From: Larimichthys crocea
Taxonomy: Eukaryota > Chordata > Actinopteri > Sciaenidae
Direction of reading: 5' to 3'
Assembly: GCF_000972845.2 (NCBI RefSeq)
Contig: NC_040016.1
Span: forward strand, 9,816,701 to 9,880,700
DNA: 64,000 bases
The translations under genes were made by a program, and so were the position numbers. This document shows, one piece after another, positions 1 through 12,445 of the stretch. Below the pieces are notes generated by a model. The model saw only the letters and a program-made list of their open reading frames with translations. It was not told where the DNA came from and ran no database searches. Within the stretch, counting starts at the first letter, position 1. Each line of letters opens with the position of its first letter.

Positions 1-3000
1 ACAACACCAAAGATAACTGATCATAAATATATAAAGAGTGAGTATCTCAAGCCCGTAGTCCAGCTGTGCAAAGCCACAGATCACACAAGAGGATACAAAC
101 TAAATAAAATAACCATTCCATGGCAATTACACAACAAACAGAAGAGAATAAATCAAACAAAACAAGATCCCTAGGAAAGTCTGTGTTATGATAATGGGAA
201 GAAACAGTGATACCCAGATGAGACAACCCTCTACTCAGCTACTACAGCTGTTAGGGGAAATGAACTAAGCAAACTTTACTTGTTTTTCTTCTCCTTTCTT
301 GTTTACCTGTTTTAAAATTGCACAACACATCCTGACATAACTTCAAAAAGTCAGGGGTGTGTCTAGTACTTTCTGTCTATTGGCAGCAAACCTGGCCTGG
401 CAATAGTTTGGTCTTACTTGATAATTCACATGCCAGTTGTTTGAAATTTGCATAATGAAGTTTGACTGCATCCATGATAATAACAGACCTTTTCATTAAT
501 GCTGCTGTTAATAGCCAATATGTCTTTTCTCCTGCCCTGCGAGAGGCAGCCAAGTGCCAACATGACCCCCCCTCCATCACCAAGAGTCCAAATATCAATA
601 ATCATCTTTAATACTTGAATTAAGTATGGCGAGAAATATGGCAATGCAACTGATGTCATCTCAGTATTAAAAAACGGTATATCAATATATCACAATGTGG
701 TAAATGTATTACAAACATCAAGCCATGTTCCACTTTCACTACTATAATAACTCATTTTAATCTAGAAAGACATAATGATGATGTCCTCACAATTTGATTT
801 TGCTGAAGGTCAGCACATGATAATATTGAAATATTTTGCCCGCTGACCATATGTTCGTGTATGTATTATTCAGACATGTAAACACTGTAAATAAAGGCTC
901 TCGGCTTATATTTGTAGTGATATTCAATTGTTCCAATGCAAACAATCATCTGTGAACCTAAAAGTCACGCAGCAGCATTGTTCAAACTGTTCATGGCTTA
1001 AAAAAAAATACTCTGTGTGTGTGTGTGTGTCCCATATTAATGTGTTCTGGTCTACCTTTTTGGTCTACTATGACTGTGGCCCTCAGGGTTTCCAACCATT
1101 TGTTTTTCAGATTTCATTTTATTCCCTGAGAGAGGGAGAGTGGTGGCACAAGCTTCAGATGTTCCTTAGCAACCACAGATGAGAATAAACCTCTACCTTA
1201 GGTCGTTGTCTTGAAAATATAGGCAGTTAATACTACTCAGCAGGCTGGGTGCAAAGGGAACAAACAACACAATGCAAATTCACTTTGTAAACAGTTTTTT
1301 CTAATTTTCTTTAACCTTCTGGAGAGACAAAAATACATTTAAATGCACGCATTAAAAACACCAAAATTATTCCCAGTACTTTAGTGAGACGCATTTACTG
1401 CTACTCCACAGCGTTCTTTAACATAAGCAGCCTTTAAGATGAGACTAAGTCTATGCCATCACATACAACAACGCACAAAACACACGTCAGCTGTTCGCAC
1501 AAAGACACATCAGGAAGGTCAACATGTTTAGGTGGACTGTCTAAAAAAGAAAGACATTTATGTGGCACCTTTCCAGCGATTTAAACTCCGCTGCAGCCCA
1601 CCTTTCTCATTTACTGCACACTCTTGTAGAACGTGTGCCATACACTGTATACGTTTTGTTTCTGTCAGCACACTCGCAGGAATCTCAGTGATTAATCCAC
1701 TGGGTGATATCACTGCATCACCGTATAGGACTGTAGCAAAACACCCCCGAATGTTCACTCACTGCAACAGCCAGACTCTGCACTAAACTATAGAACACAT
1801 CAAGCTGTCCAAATATCAGCGTCACGGCAACACACCGAATGCATGACGTATTTATCTCTCCCATCTGCTTATGCTCCCCCGTGAAGAACCCCCTCCTCAT
1901 TTCTATACTTCCTCCCACTGTCTTCTGCATGAGCTTAATCCAACACACCAAAACTCTGATTACGAGCACCTCGTCTGTCACTGTGAGCTTGTACTTGTAA
2001 CAGTATTTTTTAAGCACCATGCATCACACAGAGCTGCTGAAACTTCTAGTTAAACAGTATTCACATTAACAAGGCATATGATGCTGTTCATTACTCAGCA
2101 TAGGTTACAGTACCTCTATGTCCCTGCCTTGTCCTGTTCTCACTGTCTCCGTTACGGTCGCAGTGGCCTTGTCTGAGCTCTTGCGGGATGCTGGGACATG
2201 TAACTAGGCCTGGGACGGCTGATGCACCCTCCCCCGCTGGCTCAGTGGAAGAGAGAGAATGACAGCAAAGAGGAGGAAAGAGAAAGACAAGATATGCTCT
2301 CCCCCTAAACACAAGCTGCTCTGACACCAGAATCACACAATCCCCCCTCTTTTTCCTCCTTTCTTTGCTTCTCCTGTTGTAACTGTCGTCACCACCACTG
2401 TGCCGGCGAAGCAGTTTTTTTTTTCTTTCCTCTTTTCTCTCCCTCTCTCTCTCTCTCTTTCTGCCTCTGTCTCTCAGCTGCTTCCTGGATTACACCGGTT
2501 TTCAGCCCATGAACAAACACTGCCTTCAAGCTCCCGGATTTAAATACTGGGTTAGAACATACCACGTGGCAAAACAGGGGAGGGACCGGGGTGAACCACT
2601 TCAGGCTCTATTGTGCTGTAAAATGGAGGAGGCCCTGCATCTGTGGACACTCCCACTTCCTCTCTACCTCCCACCTCTTATTCATGAACACAGCTTCAGT
2701 CATCTCATGACTGCAAACCTTTAAATTATGTTATGGACAGCAGCATTTAAAACATGATTAAAGACATGTTTTATTGCACATAGATTCAAATATTACTGCT
2801 TATGGATCTGAACTCTGTTTATGTATTTAGCAGAACTGTAATATGGTCTTTGGCTTGCTCTTATTTATTAATTTGATATATTCTAATTGGCTTATTGCTG
2901 TTACTTAATGTTTTACTGCTATCATGTCTCTTTAATTCGTGTGCTTATTGTTGATGCTTGAGTGTTATCCGAAAGACTAAATAAACAGAGACTTTAGTTG

Positions 3001-4698
3001 ATTCACGATTCAAATCATATAAATGTGATTGTCACATTCCCATTCATACTGCATGCCACGTGAGCGACTCTACCAATCACATGACGCTGTTTCCTTCCTC
3101 TCTTACATGGCGGCCTGTTCGCCCTGGGTTGCCCTGTTTCACAGTACAAGAAATCTGTTGTGCTTCAGTTTGAGCTCTATTTTTAGTGAATTTTTGTAAA
3201 GATCGTCGTGGAATTTTCCAGACGACGGTCAAACAAATATAGGCACACAAGAGACACACACACAAACATCGGCTTGAAAGACACACAAAAGGCAGACACA
3301 AGCCACGCCAGGTACTGAATTCTGGACAGATCCTCATTTTTGTGCAATACCATCACATACACATGACCAACCCCACAACTGGAGTCAAGCCAACAATGAA
3401 GTACACAAGACTCAGGGGAAACTATGAGGATCATTTTGTTCTACTTGTCTGATTCATAAGTGAGAGTTTGATTTAAATCTTTCATTTTACAGTATCTCAA
3501 CAAGTTAATATAGTGTAGTGACCCAGTTTGGTTGGCAGAGAGCTGTTCAGACCTGTTTAGCCTTCAGGTTACTACAGTACAATGCCTACCGCATTCTTAA
3601 ATCGGAGAACTTTCTTCATGGGAAGTGCTCAGTCGTTAGATTTGCATGTTTGAAGTCCAAAAGGAGTATTAGAGATTAACTCCTGTTGTACTCGTAGGCT
3701 GTATTCATAGTTGTTTATTATAGAGAACAAAGATAGACTAAGACTTAATATGTATTTTAACAGCAGAAGAAACTTCTACAACCTCTACACACTAAAATAT
3801 CATAGATACTAACCACAATCAACACCCACTCACCGCCCACAGTATTGGAAAAAAAAAGTTGACCTAGTTACACAATACTGCCGTTGCTCTAGCTGTGCAG
3901 CCTGTTACATGATGGACCTAAAATATGGTGGTCAGTGATGTTTACACATCCTGTCTGCTGTCTACTAAAGAGGGCAGACGTTTTCACAGGTCAGCTGAGG
4001 TCTAACTGCTTCACAGGAAACCGACCATCTATTTGGAGATGTTTGCTTTGAGAGAGACTCGATTTTAAAAAGGATTAAAAGGAGCTTTATTAAGAGTCAG
4101 CATGGTTAAAGGTTTAACAAAGGTAAAAATCACAATTTGCAAAGTCAAGTGCAAAGCTTAAAATGTTCCTGGAATTATGAAGAAATGGAAGAACTCTAAA
4201 TTTAAATTAACCTTAACAGTTTTCTACACATAGGGTGAAAATTGATGTGTCCTATTTTCATCTCAGGCTGTGTAATAACACAGCAAGTCAATCAACAGAG
4301 GCTGCTGCTGCAACACAAAGTCACATCCAACTTCTAAACAGGCTATATAAACTATCACTTGTGATTTATTTAAACAGGGACAGTGCACATTAAAAAAACA
4401 CTTATCCAAGAGGCTATTTTGAGAGATGATACAAAGTCACCCTTAAAACAGAATATATGATTAAACTTTGTCTGTGTAGAATTATTATCATAAACTCCCT
4501 ATTCATTAAAACATGTTCCAGCAACTTACTTTTTTTTTCTGCATTTGAACCGATTACATAAACTAGAGTAAAGTAAACAATGTGACTGTTGGTACAAAGT
4601 AGAGTTGCATCACACAAGATTATTTTTATGTAACAATGATTTTTAACTGTGATCAGAACCGTACTTACATTTTTCTGGTGTTGCAATGTTTAAACTGT
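1..4698. other. non-coding stretch, probably ampd2 intron 1
   Basis: No exon recognised. If the ampd2 exon at 11,630-12,080 is correct, its first intron begins at 11,629 on the minus strand and runs leftward through this stretch and off the window. I looked for the next conserved AMPD2 exon and did not see it. The part 2,091-2,560 is richer in GC and CT than its surroundings, has a CT run near 2,440 and a CACGTG E-box near 2,560, and could be an internal promoter with an alternative first exon, but nothing in it is decisive. A short GT run lies near 1,014-1,030. Confidence 0.5.
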
Positions 4699-4706
4699 CT
4701 CTAGAG

Positions 4707-5154
4707 CAGTGGTTCTTAACCTGGGTTCGATCGAACCCTAGGGGTTCGGTGAGTCGGTCTCAGGGGTTCGGTGGAGCCTCCGCCCTGGAATTTTTTATAC
4801 CATTTGTTACAACATATCTTTGTGAGCAATCGTTTTCGAGGATGCTGGACATAAAAACTAAGAAAAGGAACAGACTTTGCTGTGAAAATGACATGAGACT
4901 GGCACTTGCCAAGGTGAAGCCATGCATATCTGAACTGGTCTCTCAAAGGCAACAGCAGAAGTCACACTGAGGTAAGTTGTTGTGAGTTCATGCACTGTGT
5001 TGGTTTTGTTATTTGAACAAGGTGATGTTAATGCACGGTTCATTTTGTGCACCATTCAAAAAATCATATTTTATTTTTTACTAAAGAAGGGTTCGGTGAA
5101 TGAGCATATGAAACTGGTGGGGTTCGGTACCTCCAACAAGGTTAAGAACCACTG
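4707..5154. mobile_element. deleted hAT transposon with terminal inverted repeats
   Basis: The element starts CAGTGGTTCTTAACC and ends GGTTAAGAACCACTG, which are inverted copies. It is flanked by CTCTAGAG (4,699-4,706) and TTCTAGAG (5,155-5,162), an 8-bp target duplication with one mismatch, the size hAT transposases make. The interior is only 448 bp and keeps the 3' end of a transposase reading frame, so it is a non-autonomous internal-deletion derivative. It lies inside the presumed ampd2 intron. Confidence 0.92.
4785..4970 (+). pseudogene. hAT transposase C-terminal dimerisation remnant
   Basis: The frame encodes a typical C-terminal hAT dimerisation segment: a YLCEQSFSRML block, then KTKKRNRL, then a block reading ENDMRLALAKVKP, and it stops at 4,970 shortly before the right terminal repeat. 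In complete hAT transposases this segment ends the protein. The catalytic core and the zinc-finger N-terminus are absent, so the fragment cannot be an active transposase. Similar C-termini occur in domesticated ZBED5/FAM200-type genes, but here the sequence sits within intact transposon ends, so it is a transposon remnant. Confidence 0.85.
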
Positions 5155-5162
5155 TTCTAGAG

Positions 5163-6178
5163 GATATTCATTCACTTATTAGGAACCCTATAGAAGGGTC
5201 TTTAGATGCAGATGTAGTCTCACTGCTAGATGCCATTAAATTCAGACCTCTTAAGGTGGAAATTGCATCTCTTCTATATAGGGTAAATGAGTATATGTTC
5301 TGCTATTGATGACATTACTTCAGAGCAAACTGTGACGTTTGCTGCCATAAGACAGCTACGGGTCGGTTTTCCTGTCTGAGGTTTGGTGTCTGTTTTCAAC
5401 CCAGCTTCTGTTATGCTATTATCTCTGTTGTGGTCAAGAGACTGAGCAACAGCACAGTGGAGTAGCTGTGAACCACTTTCGCTCCCTTTCTCCCAGGAGG
5501 AACACAAGAGGTGGCATTATTGTTAAGCAAACCTAATCTCTAACCCTGCACAAATATTCCCATGTGAATACAACAGGACAAACATTCCAACTAAATACTC
5601 ATAGCTTCCCAGCATTCAGACTCATGTTGTGAATCTCCATCAGGAAAGTTCTCAAAACAATAAATCCTCCCTGCTGCCCATCACACGCAAATACACAAAA
5701 ACAGTAACTGCATACCTATGTGTCAGTGCAGCTCTCACCATATCTGAATATAGCAAAGAGGAGCCCTGTGACACTTGACACTTGCCAACATTTAGCACAC
5801 TGTACTTAGACACTTACACACTGTCTGGACTACAAGAGGTTAACATCTCATCTGTGAGACTAAAGGTGTGTCAGGGATCAAAGCTGGAGGCGAAAGGGTG
5901 TTGACTGTTTCACTGCTTCACTGACAAGGCTAAGTGAGGAGGCTACTGATAACATAAGTCCGGCTTTTTACGAACTTAGATACAAACTCACGTGTACATG
6001 CATATGCTTTTTTACCGCTAACTTTATCTTAAGACTCACCGTTCCTGCTTTGATTTCATGTCAGAACACAATAAATGCTAAAAAAAGTCTAAATAAAAGT
6101 TTACGCTGTACGAGCTTTTACTGACTTAGCTGCATATTTACTTTTGACTATACGACTTCCAGATGTTTCACTACTGTA
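5163..6178. other. non-coding, no feature seen
   Basis: Presumed ampd2 intron. Nothing in either strand looks like a splice-bounded exon or a recognisable repeat. Confidence 0.4.
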
Positions 6179-6400
6179 TCGATTAATTGACGTCTTTGCA
6201 GAGTCAAAAAAAGAGTGAGAAACAGTTTATAAAATCACAAAAAAAAGGCAACACATTTTAATAATATAACAGAGAAAATTCAATTCTCATATTTGAGAAG
6301 CTAATCTGCGTTTGTTAATGACAAATGACTGAAAGGGTCGATTAATTCCCTGACGATAGGCAATTCGATTAATCCACTAATCATTTCAGCTCTTGACTTT
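6179..6400 (-). mobile_element. hAT-type MITE relic (GATTAATCG family)
   Basis: On the minus strand this has the layout of a common teleost element whose full form begins TAGGGCTGCAACTAACGATT: a TTAATCGA-rich block, CTTTCAGTCATTTGTC, a CTTCTCAAATATGAG block, GACTCTGCAAAGACGTC and a second ATTAATCGA block. The outer ends are lost. The same family recurs at 28,606-28,876 and 45,931-46,202. Non-coding. Confidence 0.65.
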
Positions 6401-9400
6401 CTAAGAAAATTTCAACTTTCTCACAAAGGAGAACACTTCAGTTATCTGATACGCACAGGAATGCATAAACGCGAACACCACAAATCGATGAATTTGCTTC
6501 TCGATATGACCTGACATTAAGCAACGAAGAGCAGTTTAACAATTCTGATAACTGCAAGGGGGGCTTATCAGACTATCTGACTGGATCAGGGTTGACGGAC
6601 TGTGGATCCCACATTTCACCCCACTGCCAAGAATGTGTGATTTATTCTCAGAGCTCTGTTGTGACCAGTACACTGTGATGTACGTGACTGTGTGTCAGAC
6701 AAACATATATAGGTACTGCATTTTTTTTTTACACATCTTTAGTGTGGAGGTGCATGTATTCCTAAACAAAGTGAGAATATGAGCTGGTAGATCATCGGGT
6801 AAACAGGGGAGTGGTAGGTTAGCGATTCGCTGACTCACTGAGGTCATAGGACAATAAAAAAAAAGTCTGTCAAGAACCAAGCATCAGCTGACGCTGGTTC
6901 ATCTGTGATCAGGTGAGGTGGATTAATGAAAACGGAAATCTTCAATAGGCACCGTACCAGGAACAGAGAGAGACCGAAGCTTAACTGTACCTCAGCGATG
7001 AAATACAACCCATTCTAACACACGGTGTACAAGCACTGTCTGTCAGCTTGCAAATCACCCCAGTGAGATATGTTGTGTCCAATGGCATGATGTTGAGTGT
7101 AAGGGGTGTGTACTCATGCTGTGGTGATGATTAAAAGGACAGATATTGTAACTATAGCTGTTATCTACACACACCCCAGTAACGACAGCCCCACCTGTTG
7201 GCATTATGGCTTTCGAGGCCTTGGTTACTGGTTCTCCAAAATCCCTTTTTCCAGAACGGACACACTTCTTCTGATACATAGGAAGTAACTGGGCTATTCA
7301 TAGCAGAAGAAAGCCCTGGAATTTTCCACCCAAACACGGAGCAAACTGGTCCTCAGTCATGTCAGACTACAGAACAGCCAAAGACCCCAGACACTGACAG
7401 CTAGCCACTTGTTAAAAACTGATGGCCTGACTTTGCAAAACACTTTCACTGTCAGAGACTCCCTCTAGAGGTGAGACAGGAAAGTGCAGAACTTGTACTT
7501 ATTAAATATGCTGTTAAAATTTACTGAAAGGTAATTAAACAGAAAATGTTTTTAATATTTTATCAAATCCTATACTAAGGCCTAAGTTCAAACTGGAGTG
7601 TTTTGTAATAGAAAAGTCATTATTACCATACCTTATAGTTAGTCCCAAACGTGTCCTCAATTGTTTCTTCAATGCTTCAAATTTAACAATTTAACAATAT
7701 ATTTAGTTGTGCTTTGTCTATCGGTGGTGAAGAAAACAATCCTACGGACACCTTTACAGCAGGAGCAGATGACATCTACAATATGCTTGAACATCCACCA
7801 CCACAATTGTGAAGTTATGGGGCCCTGAGCAGGAACTCCCAGTTTTTGCTTGTCACGTGTTTTTATCTGTTGCGGGGCCCATGGGGTGGGGGTGGGGGTG
7901 GAGTGAGGCGGGTAGGTGAGCGCAAGTATTGCTGATTGTGTTGGTTAAAGTCCATAGGGTAACAATGTGTATATGTCCTAATGATTCAGTAGGGAGTGTA
8001 TGAAAAACCCCCAAGGTGTAATAGATTAGAGCCCACATGACTCAGCAAGTCATGAGTTACTGAATGAGACTACACATGAATTGAAGAGAGAAGCCCACAG
8101 ATGGTATAGCATGTATGAGAGGAACATTATGTCTGATTAATGATAAACCAGAACCAAGGGAGGCTGAAGGGACCGACAACCAGTCAACTACAGACTGGAG
8201 CAGGATGTATTGTGAGTAGAAAGCATACGAATTAATGTCGAGTTGACAGTTTCAGTCAGTCAGTACTCAAAATGAGCATGCTAGAAACACTGAAGGGATC
8301 ACAGTACTTTACAAACTTTATTAAGTTGACAACCCAAATTCAAAAGAACAAAGACTGCGACAAACTTATCTGTCAAGACACACTACCAGACAGCCTGCAG
8401 ATAAATGCTACACAAGGCTGTGTCAAGTTAGAGCCCAGTAAGTTGGTGAAAAGATCAAAGTAAGGGTCTCTGTATAAGATCAGATCACAACAGAGAACAC
8501 AGCAGTGAGAGGAAGAGAGAGGAATTCCCTCCACCTCTTTGGCAGATACTTTAACAGCCTCTATATATTACGTCATATGGCTCTGGCTGCAAAGCAGGGA
8601 CATTACATATTCTGCTTCATGCGAGGCGATGAAGGTCTAGTGGGAGAGAGCAGCCCGTAGGCTGAGAGAGATTCCTGCAGATGAAAAAATGTAAATGTGC
8701 AGGAGCGCTGAAGATAAGAATTTATTTGGAATGAAGTGAACCCTAATCTTTGAAAAGAAATACGCCATGAAGCAGAGCTATTTCTGGTGGTGCTTACGAG
8801 TTGTAACACAAGAAATATTGACGTCTTCGGTTCACGACGTGGATCGAAAAAACACCAGCTTCTCAAGCTGCAGCTACAGTAGATTTCTCTGCAGCATCGA
8901 GAAAGCTAACAGACTGGTGTGGCGAGATGGAAGTACGATAATGGGTGGCCTACATGTGGCTCTTATGACTGACTGGGAGTGCAGAGGGCTCAGCCAGGCG
9001 GCTAATTGAGAGGACTTAAATGACTGCATGGATGGAGAGACCTCTAAGTTATTTATTACTGCAGCAAAGACGGGCTTCCTCAGCAAATACTGTATAGCGC
9101 GTGTTAGTGTGAGTTACAGCTTAAGATCTGCTGCCGTATCCCTCCAAACACCCTCACAGTGTTTGTGCTGTGTTACGGCAAACTGAAGGAAGAAGCTTCA
9201 AATTACATTAATATCAACTCGTAATTGCTTCAGAGATAAACTGCTGCTTTCTCTCTTTCTAGTTTCTCCCCACAGAGACCAGTCAGCATCAACTTCAAAG
9301 GTAATCATAGAGCTACAATCCTTTGGCCTGTATCCCATCACACTAAAAAGTTAATGAAACCCCTACGCATACCTTGTGAATTGACACTACCGTTACACTA

Positions 9401-9453
9401 ATTAATACAACGCCATGCCAGAAAGATACAGGCCTGTGGTAACAACGTCCAAT
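6401..9453. other. non-coding, no feature seen
   Basis: Presumed ampd2 intron. There is a G-rich tract near 7,875-7,905. Open frames here are short, have no family resemblance and lack convincing splice boundaries. Confidence 0.4.
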
Positions 9454-9525
9454 TAGAATCAGAATCAGAATCAGAAGTACTTTATTAATCCCCGTAGGGA
9501 AATTGTTTTTGTTACCGCAGCTCCC
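9454..9525 (+). repeat. retroposon 3' tail (AGAATCAGAATCAGAA family)
   Basis: Contains the tandem AATCAG units followed by TACTTTATTAATCCCC and GGGAAATTGTTTTTGTTAC, a tail seen very often in fish genomes at the ends of retroposed elements. I do not know the family with certainty. The same tail in opposite orientation sits at the left boundary of both copies of the 16-17 kb duplication (18,532 and 34,941). Confidence 0.7.
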
Positions 9526-9895
9526 AAACGGTAAGTGATAGTAAGAAAACAGTAGTAAGAAAACAAAACTTTAGCAATATACCCTATACAATATGCTATT
9601 TAGAATGTCAACATCTATAATATCTTATTCATAGAGTAGCATTTGAGATTGAGCTGCTTTGTTATATTGATTTTGTAAGTAAGAATGGTCATAAATTTCA
9701 AGTCAAGTAAAGTAGCTCAGACCAAAACAATCTAAACGAAACTACATTTCCTAAATTTGATTTTGTTGCGATCCATCCAATGTGATTAAAAAGTCGAGAG
9801 CTCAAAAATATACTTTGAGATTAAATCAAGGTTTATTATAGCATCCACACCTAATATATATTATTGTATAATAATATATTTTATTGTGTCTAAAT

Positions 9896-10759
9896 TAGGG
9901 CTGTCAATCGATTAAAAAAAATTAACTAATTAATCGCAAACACTTCTGTAATTAATCGCGATTAATCGCGATTAATCTATCAATAAATATATCAATAAAT
10001 TAAATGCATTTTTCTGAGACTGAAGCTTATAATGAATATTTATTTATGTAAAATGATCAAATTAATGTAGAATAAACACAGAGAAAGTAAATTTAAATTC
10101 ATTCATTTTATTGGCTTAAGGTGCACATATGCACAGTGCAAATAGAAAAAAGCCAAAATGAGGAAATATACTGACGTGTGCCACACTCCTGTAGTGTAGA
10201 CTGGGTGTTTTGCTTTGAGGTGATATGTTAAAGTTGTGTTACTTCTGTGGAATTTAAATTCGGATTTGCAAACTGTGCAAATTGCCTTGTTTTTGTCCAA
10301 CGAGCCCTGGGGCAACTTTTTAAAATGAAATGTTCCCCCTAAAAGTCCTTATCCATCTTTACGCCATAGACCTCCTTTAGTTAGGATAGATCATAGACAT
10401 ATATACATAGACGCCGCATTGAGCGGGTTGGTCCGTTGTTGCGATACGTTAACACGTCCGCCATATTGGATGTGGCAGATCTGCCCGTAAACTAATACAA
10501 GCAGGGCCGGTTTTAGCTGTGGGCAATGTGGGCGACCGCACAGGGCGCAGTCTCCGTGAGGGCTTTAAGTTAATGCCTCTTATACACCCATTCACACACA
10601 CACTAATATATCTGGGAAACAAAGCTACACTTTGCCACATCCAAAATGGCGGCCTCCACCGGAAGTAAACAAAACCGCGTTAATTGCGTTAATTTTTTTT
10701 AACGCGTTAATTCTTTAAAATTAATCGACCAAATTAACGCGTTAATTTTGACAGCACTA
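9896..10759. mobile_element. hAT transposon, deleted, with perfect 8-bp target duplication
   Basis: Starts TAGGGCTGTCAATCG and ends TTTTGACAGCACTA, so both ends read TAG(G/T)GCTGTCAA inward. It is flanked by an exact GTCTAAAT duplication (9,888-9,895 and 10,760-10,767). Subterminal regions are dense in TTAATCGCGATTAA and TTAACGCGTTAA motifs. At 864 bp it is far shorter than an autonomous element and keeps only a BED zinc-finger remnant. Confidence 0.93.
10187..10315 (-). pseudogene. BED zinc-finger remnant of hAT transposase
   Basis: About 43 residues on the minus strand show the BED-type finger pattern: CTVCKSEF, then LTYHLKAKHP, giving two cysteines followed by two histidines with the usual spacing. 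This is the N-terminal DNA-binding domain of ZBED-like hAT transposases. The frame then runs into unrelated residues and stops; no catalytic domain remains. It lies wholly between the ends of the element at 9,896-10,759. Confidence 0.8.
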
Positions 10760-10767
10760 GTCTAAAT

Positions 10768-11629
10768 ATAATATGCCCCTTAAAGCAACATTACATAAAG
10801 ATTCATATTGAATCATAAGAATACATTACTTATGATCAAAAACTAGTGAGTTGACAACTTTGCTTGCAGCCAAACATCAAGCAAGTGCAACAACACAAGA
10901 CATAGCAACCCTAATATTACTTAATAGTCCAACAGCTCCAAGAAGTCCAAGAAGCCCAGCTCGTCTTTCAGCTGAAACCCTGTGATCCAAACACCTCTGG
11001 TACAAACATTGGCACTCCCCCAGCTCTCTGACCTCACAGACAGAGCATCCCGGCTAAAAAACTGAGCTAACATTTGCTAATAGCAGCTATGAAGAGAAAA
11101 TATCTTCCACATAAAATATGATCCAGTCTCACCAAAAGAAGTGAAATGATGTGATCATACCTGGAGCACAAAGTTACATAGCAAAAGAACAGGTGTACAG
11201 TGTGTGACGCCGTTCACCTGATTAGACCTTAATGTAGTATCAACATTTAAATCGTTATAGTTATTTTTTGACATTTCTTACACTGAATACTGTAATTTAA
11301 AAAATAAATTATAGATAGATTAACTTGGTTGCAGCCCTAGTTTAATTCAAATATTCTTTGTAGTGACTTGCATAACAGTTCCACACAAAACAGCATCCAT
11401 GGTAAACATACAGCATCAGCCAAAGCTTCGAACAAGTCAACCACTGTTTCAACAACAGACACAAAATTGAGCTACAAACTACAGTTGCAGCAGTCCCCAT
11501 CTTGCAGCATGGGTTCTTAAAGGCAACTGAACCATCATCAGCATCTCAATAATTTCCTTGCCTCACATTTACATAACAATTGAGAGTTCATTCATGCTCT
11601 CTATGGGACCCCTTCAACCAAACACTCAC
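10768..11629. other. ampd2 intron 1, proximal part
   Basis: Non-coding. The last part (about 11,230-11,339) ends AACTTGGTTGCAGCCCTAG and is probably a degenerate end of the TAGGGCTGCAACTAAC hAT-type MITE family. The intron boundary is the GTGAGTG donor read on the minus strand at 11,629. Confidence 0.5.
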
Positions 11630-12080
11630 CAGGGCTGGTGGTGCTCTGCAGGCTCCCCCTCTTGCAAAACGGGGATTTAGGTTTAGGCTTCCCTTGTCCA
11701 TCGTTGGTGGAGGAGGAGGAGGAGGAAGAGAATGACATCTTGCCGCCCGTGCTCCTGTCACTACTGGAGCAGAGCGAGTCAGAGCTGTGCAGTGACCAGC
11801 AGAGGGAGAGAGGAGCACTAGCTCTAATGGTGGAGCTCTGTCTCATGGTGGGGCAGCGGGGCGGCAGGACCCATACTGGGCCGGGAGAATCTCCTCTGCA
11901 GAGTTGACTCCTCCTCCCAGCCCGCAGCAGGTCAGCAGGCGTGCTGCACAGCGACAAGCAGAAAGGCAACCTGAGGCTTCCCTTACTCCTGCTGGGGGCC
12001 ATCCTCCTTGGTTGCCCTAGCAACCAGGGAATGAGTTTCCTGTAGCCTGTACAGTAAAAAACAGCCGTCGAGGAGGGCAT
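11630..12080 (-). CDS. ampd2: AMP deaminase 2, first coding exon (partial gene)
   Basis: AMPD2 converts AMP to IMP in the cytosolic purine nucleotide cycle. Only the N-terminal, non-catalytic exon is in the window. Its end reads GKPKPKSPFCKRGSLQ and matches my recollection of the vertebrate AMPD2 N-terminus (human GKPKAKYPFKKRASLQ); a GTGAGTG donor follows at 11,629, leaving the codon split after one base. The catalytic TIM barrel is off the left edge. Three in-frame starts are possible: 12,080, 12,002 (MAPSRS) and 11,846 (MRQSST, context CCCCACCATGA, the best Kozak match). A TCC/AGC run encodes polyserine near 11,705-11,730. Human AMPD2 has alternative 5' exons, so start choice is unsafe. 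GPR61 and AMIGO1 follow in the same order as in human, which supports the call. Confidence 0.75.
12011..12024. promoter_or_regulatory. RFX X-box motif at ampd2 5' end
   Basis: GTTGCCCTAGCAAC fits the X-box consensus GTNRCC-N(0-3)-RGYAAC bound by RFX factors exactly. It lies just upstream of two of the candidate ampd2 start codons, the usual place for a functional X-box near a start site. Binding is inferred from the motif only. If it is promoter DNA, translation would start at 12,002 or 11,846, not at 12,080. Confidence 0.5.
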
Positions 12081-12369
12081 CGTAGATCAAAGTGTGTTGC
12101 TAGCATGACAGCCAGCAAGCCCGGAGAGTGGCTACAACCCGCCAGCTGAGCACCAAGGTGAGTGAAGGACAAAAGTTTTTTCCACTCAGCTATAAATAGT
12201 AATTAGACACGCTGGATATCATAAGAATGTGTTTACAAAAAGGAGAGGATCCGGATGAAGAGCAAGTGACAGAAAAAAAAAAAAGAAAGTAGAAAAAAAG
12301 TCAGAGGATAAGCACAGAAACCAGCTGAGTAGTGAACTCTGCTAGAGAGATCCCGAGAGCAGACAGCCT

Positions 12370-12445
12370 GAACACACACAGCACAGGCCCGCCTTACGTG
12401 AAGTCTTATAAATAGTGACGACCAATGAAAGCAATGAAAGCGACG
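12370..12445 (-). promoter_or_regulatory. possible ampd2 core promoter
   Basis: Read on the minus strand there is an inverted CCAAT box (ATTGG) about ten bases before a TATTTATAAG TATA-like element at about 12,405-12,415, about 330 bases upstream of the exon. A second TATTTATAG-like site lies near 12,195. Motif evidence only. Confidence 0.25.

Noticed and set aside
2091..2560. Possible alternative ampd2 first exon
   Set aside because: Slightly GC-rich with a GTACTG possible donor, but no conserved start peptide; kept only as a remark.
8603..8866. 87-codon minus-strand frame in presumed ampd2 intron
   Set aside because: No recognisable domain and no matching splice signals.
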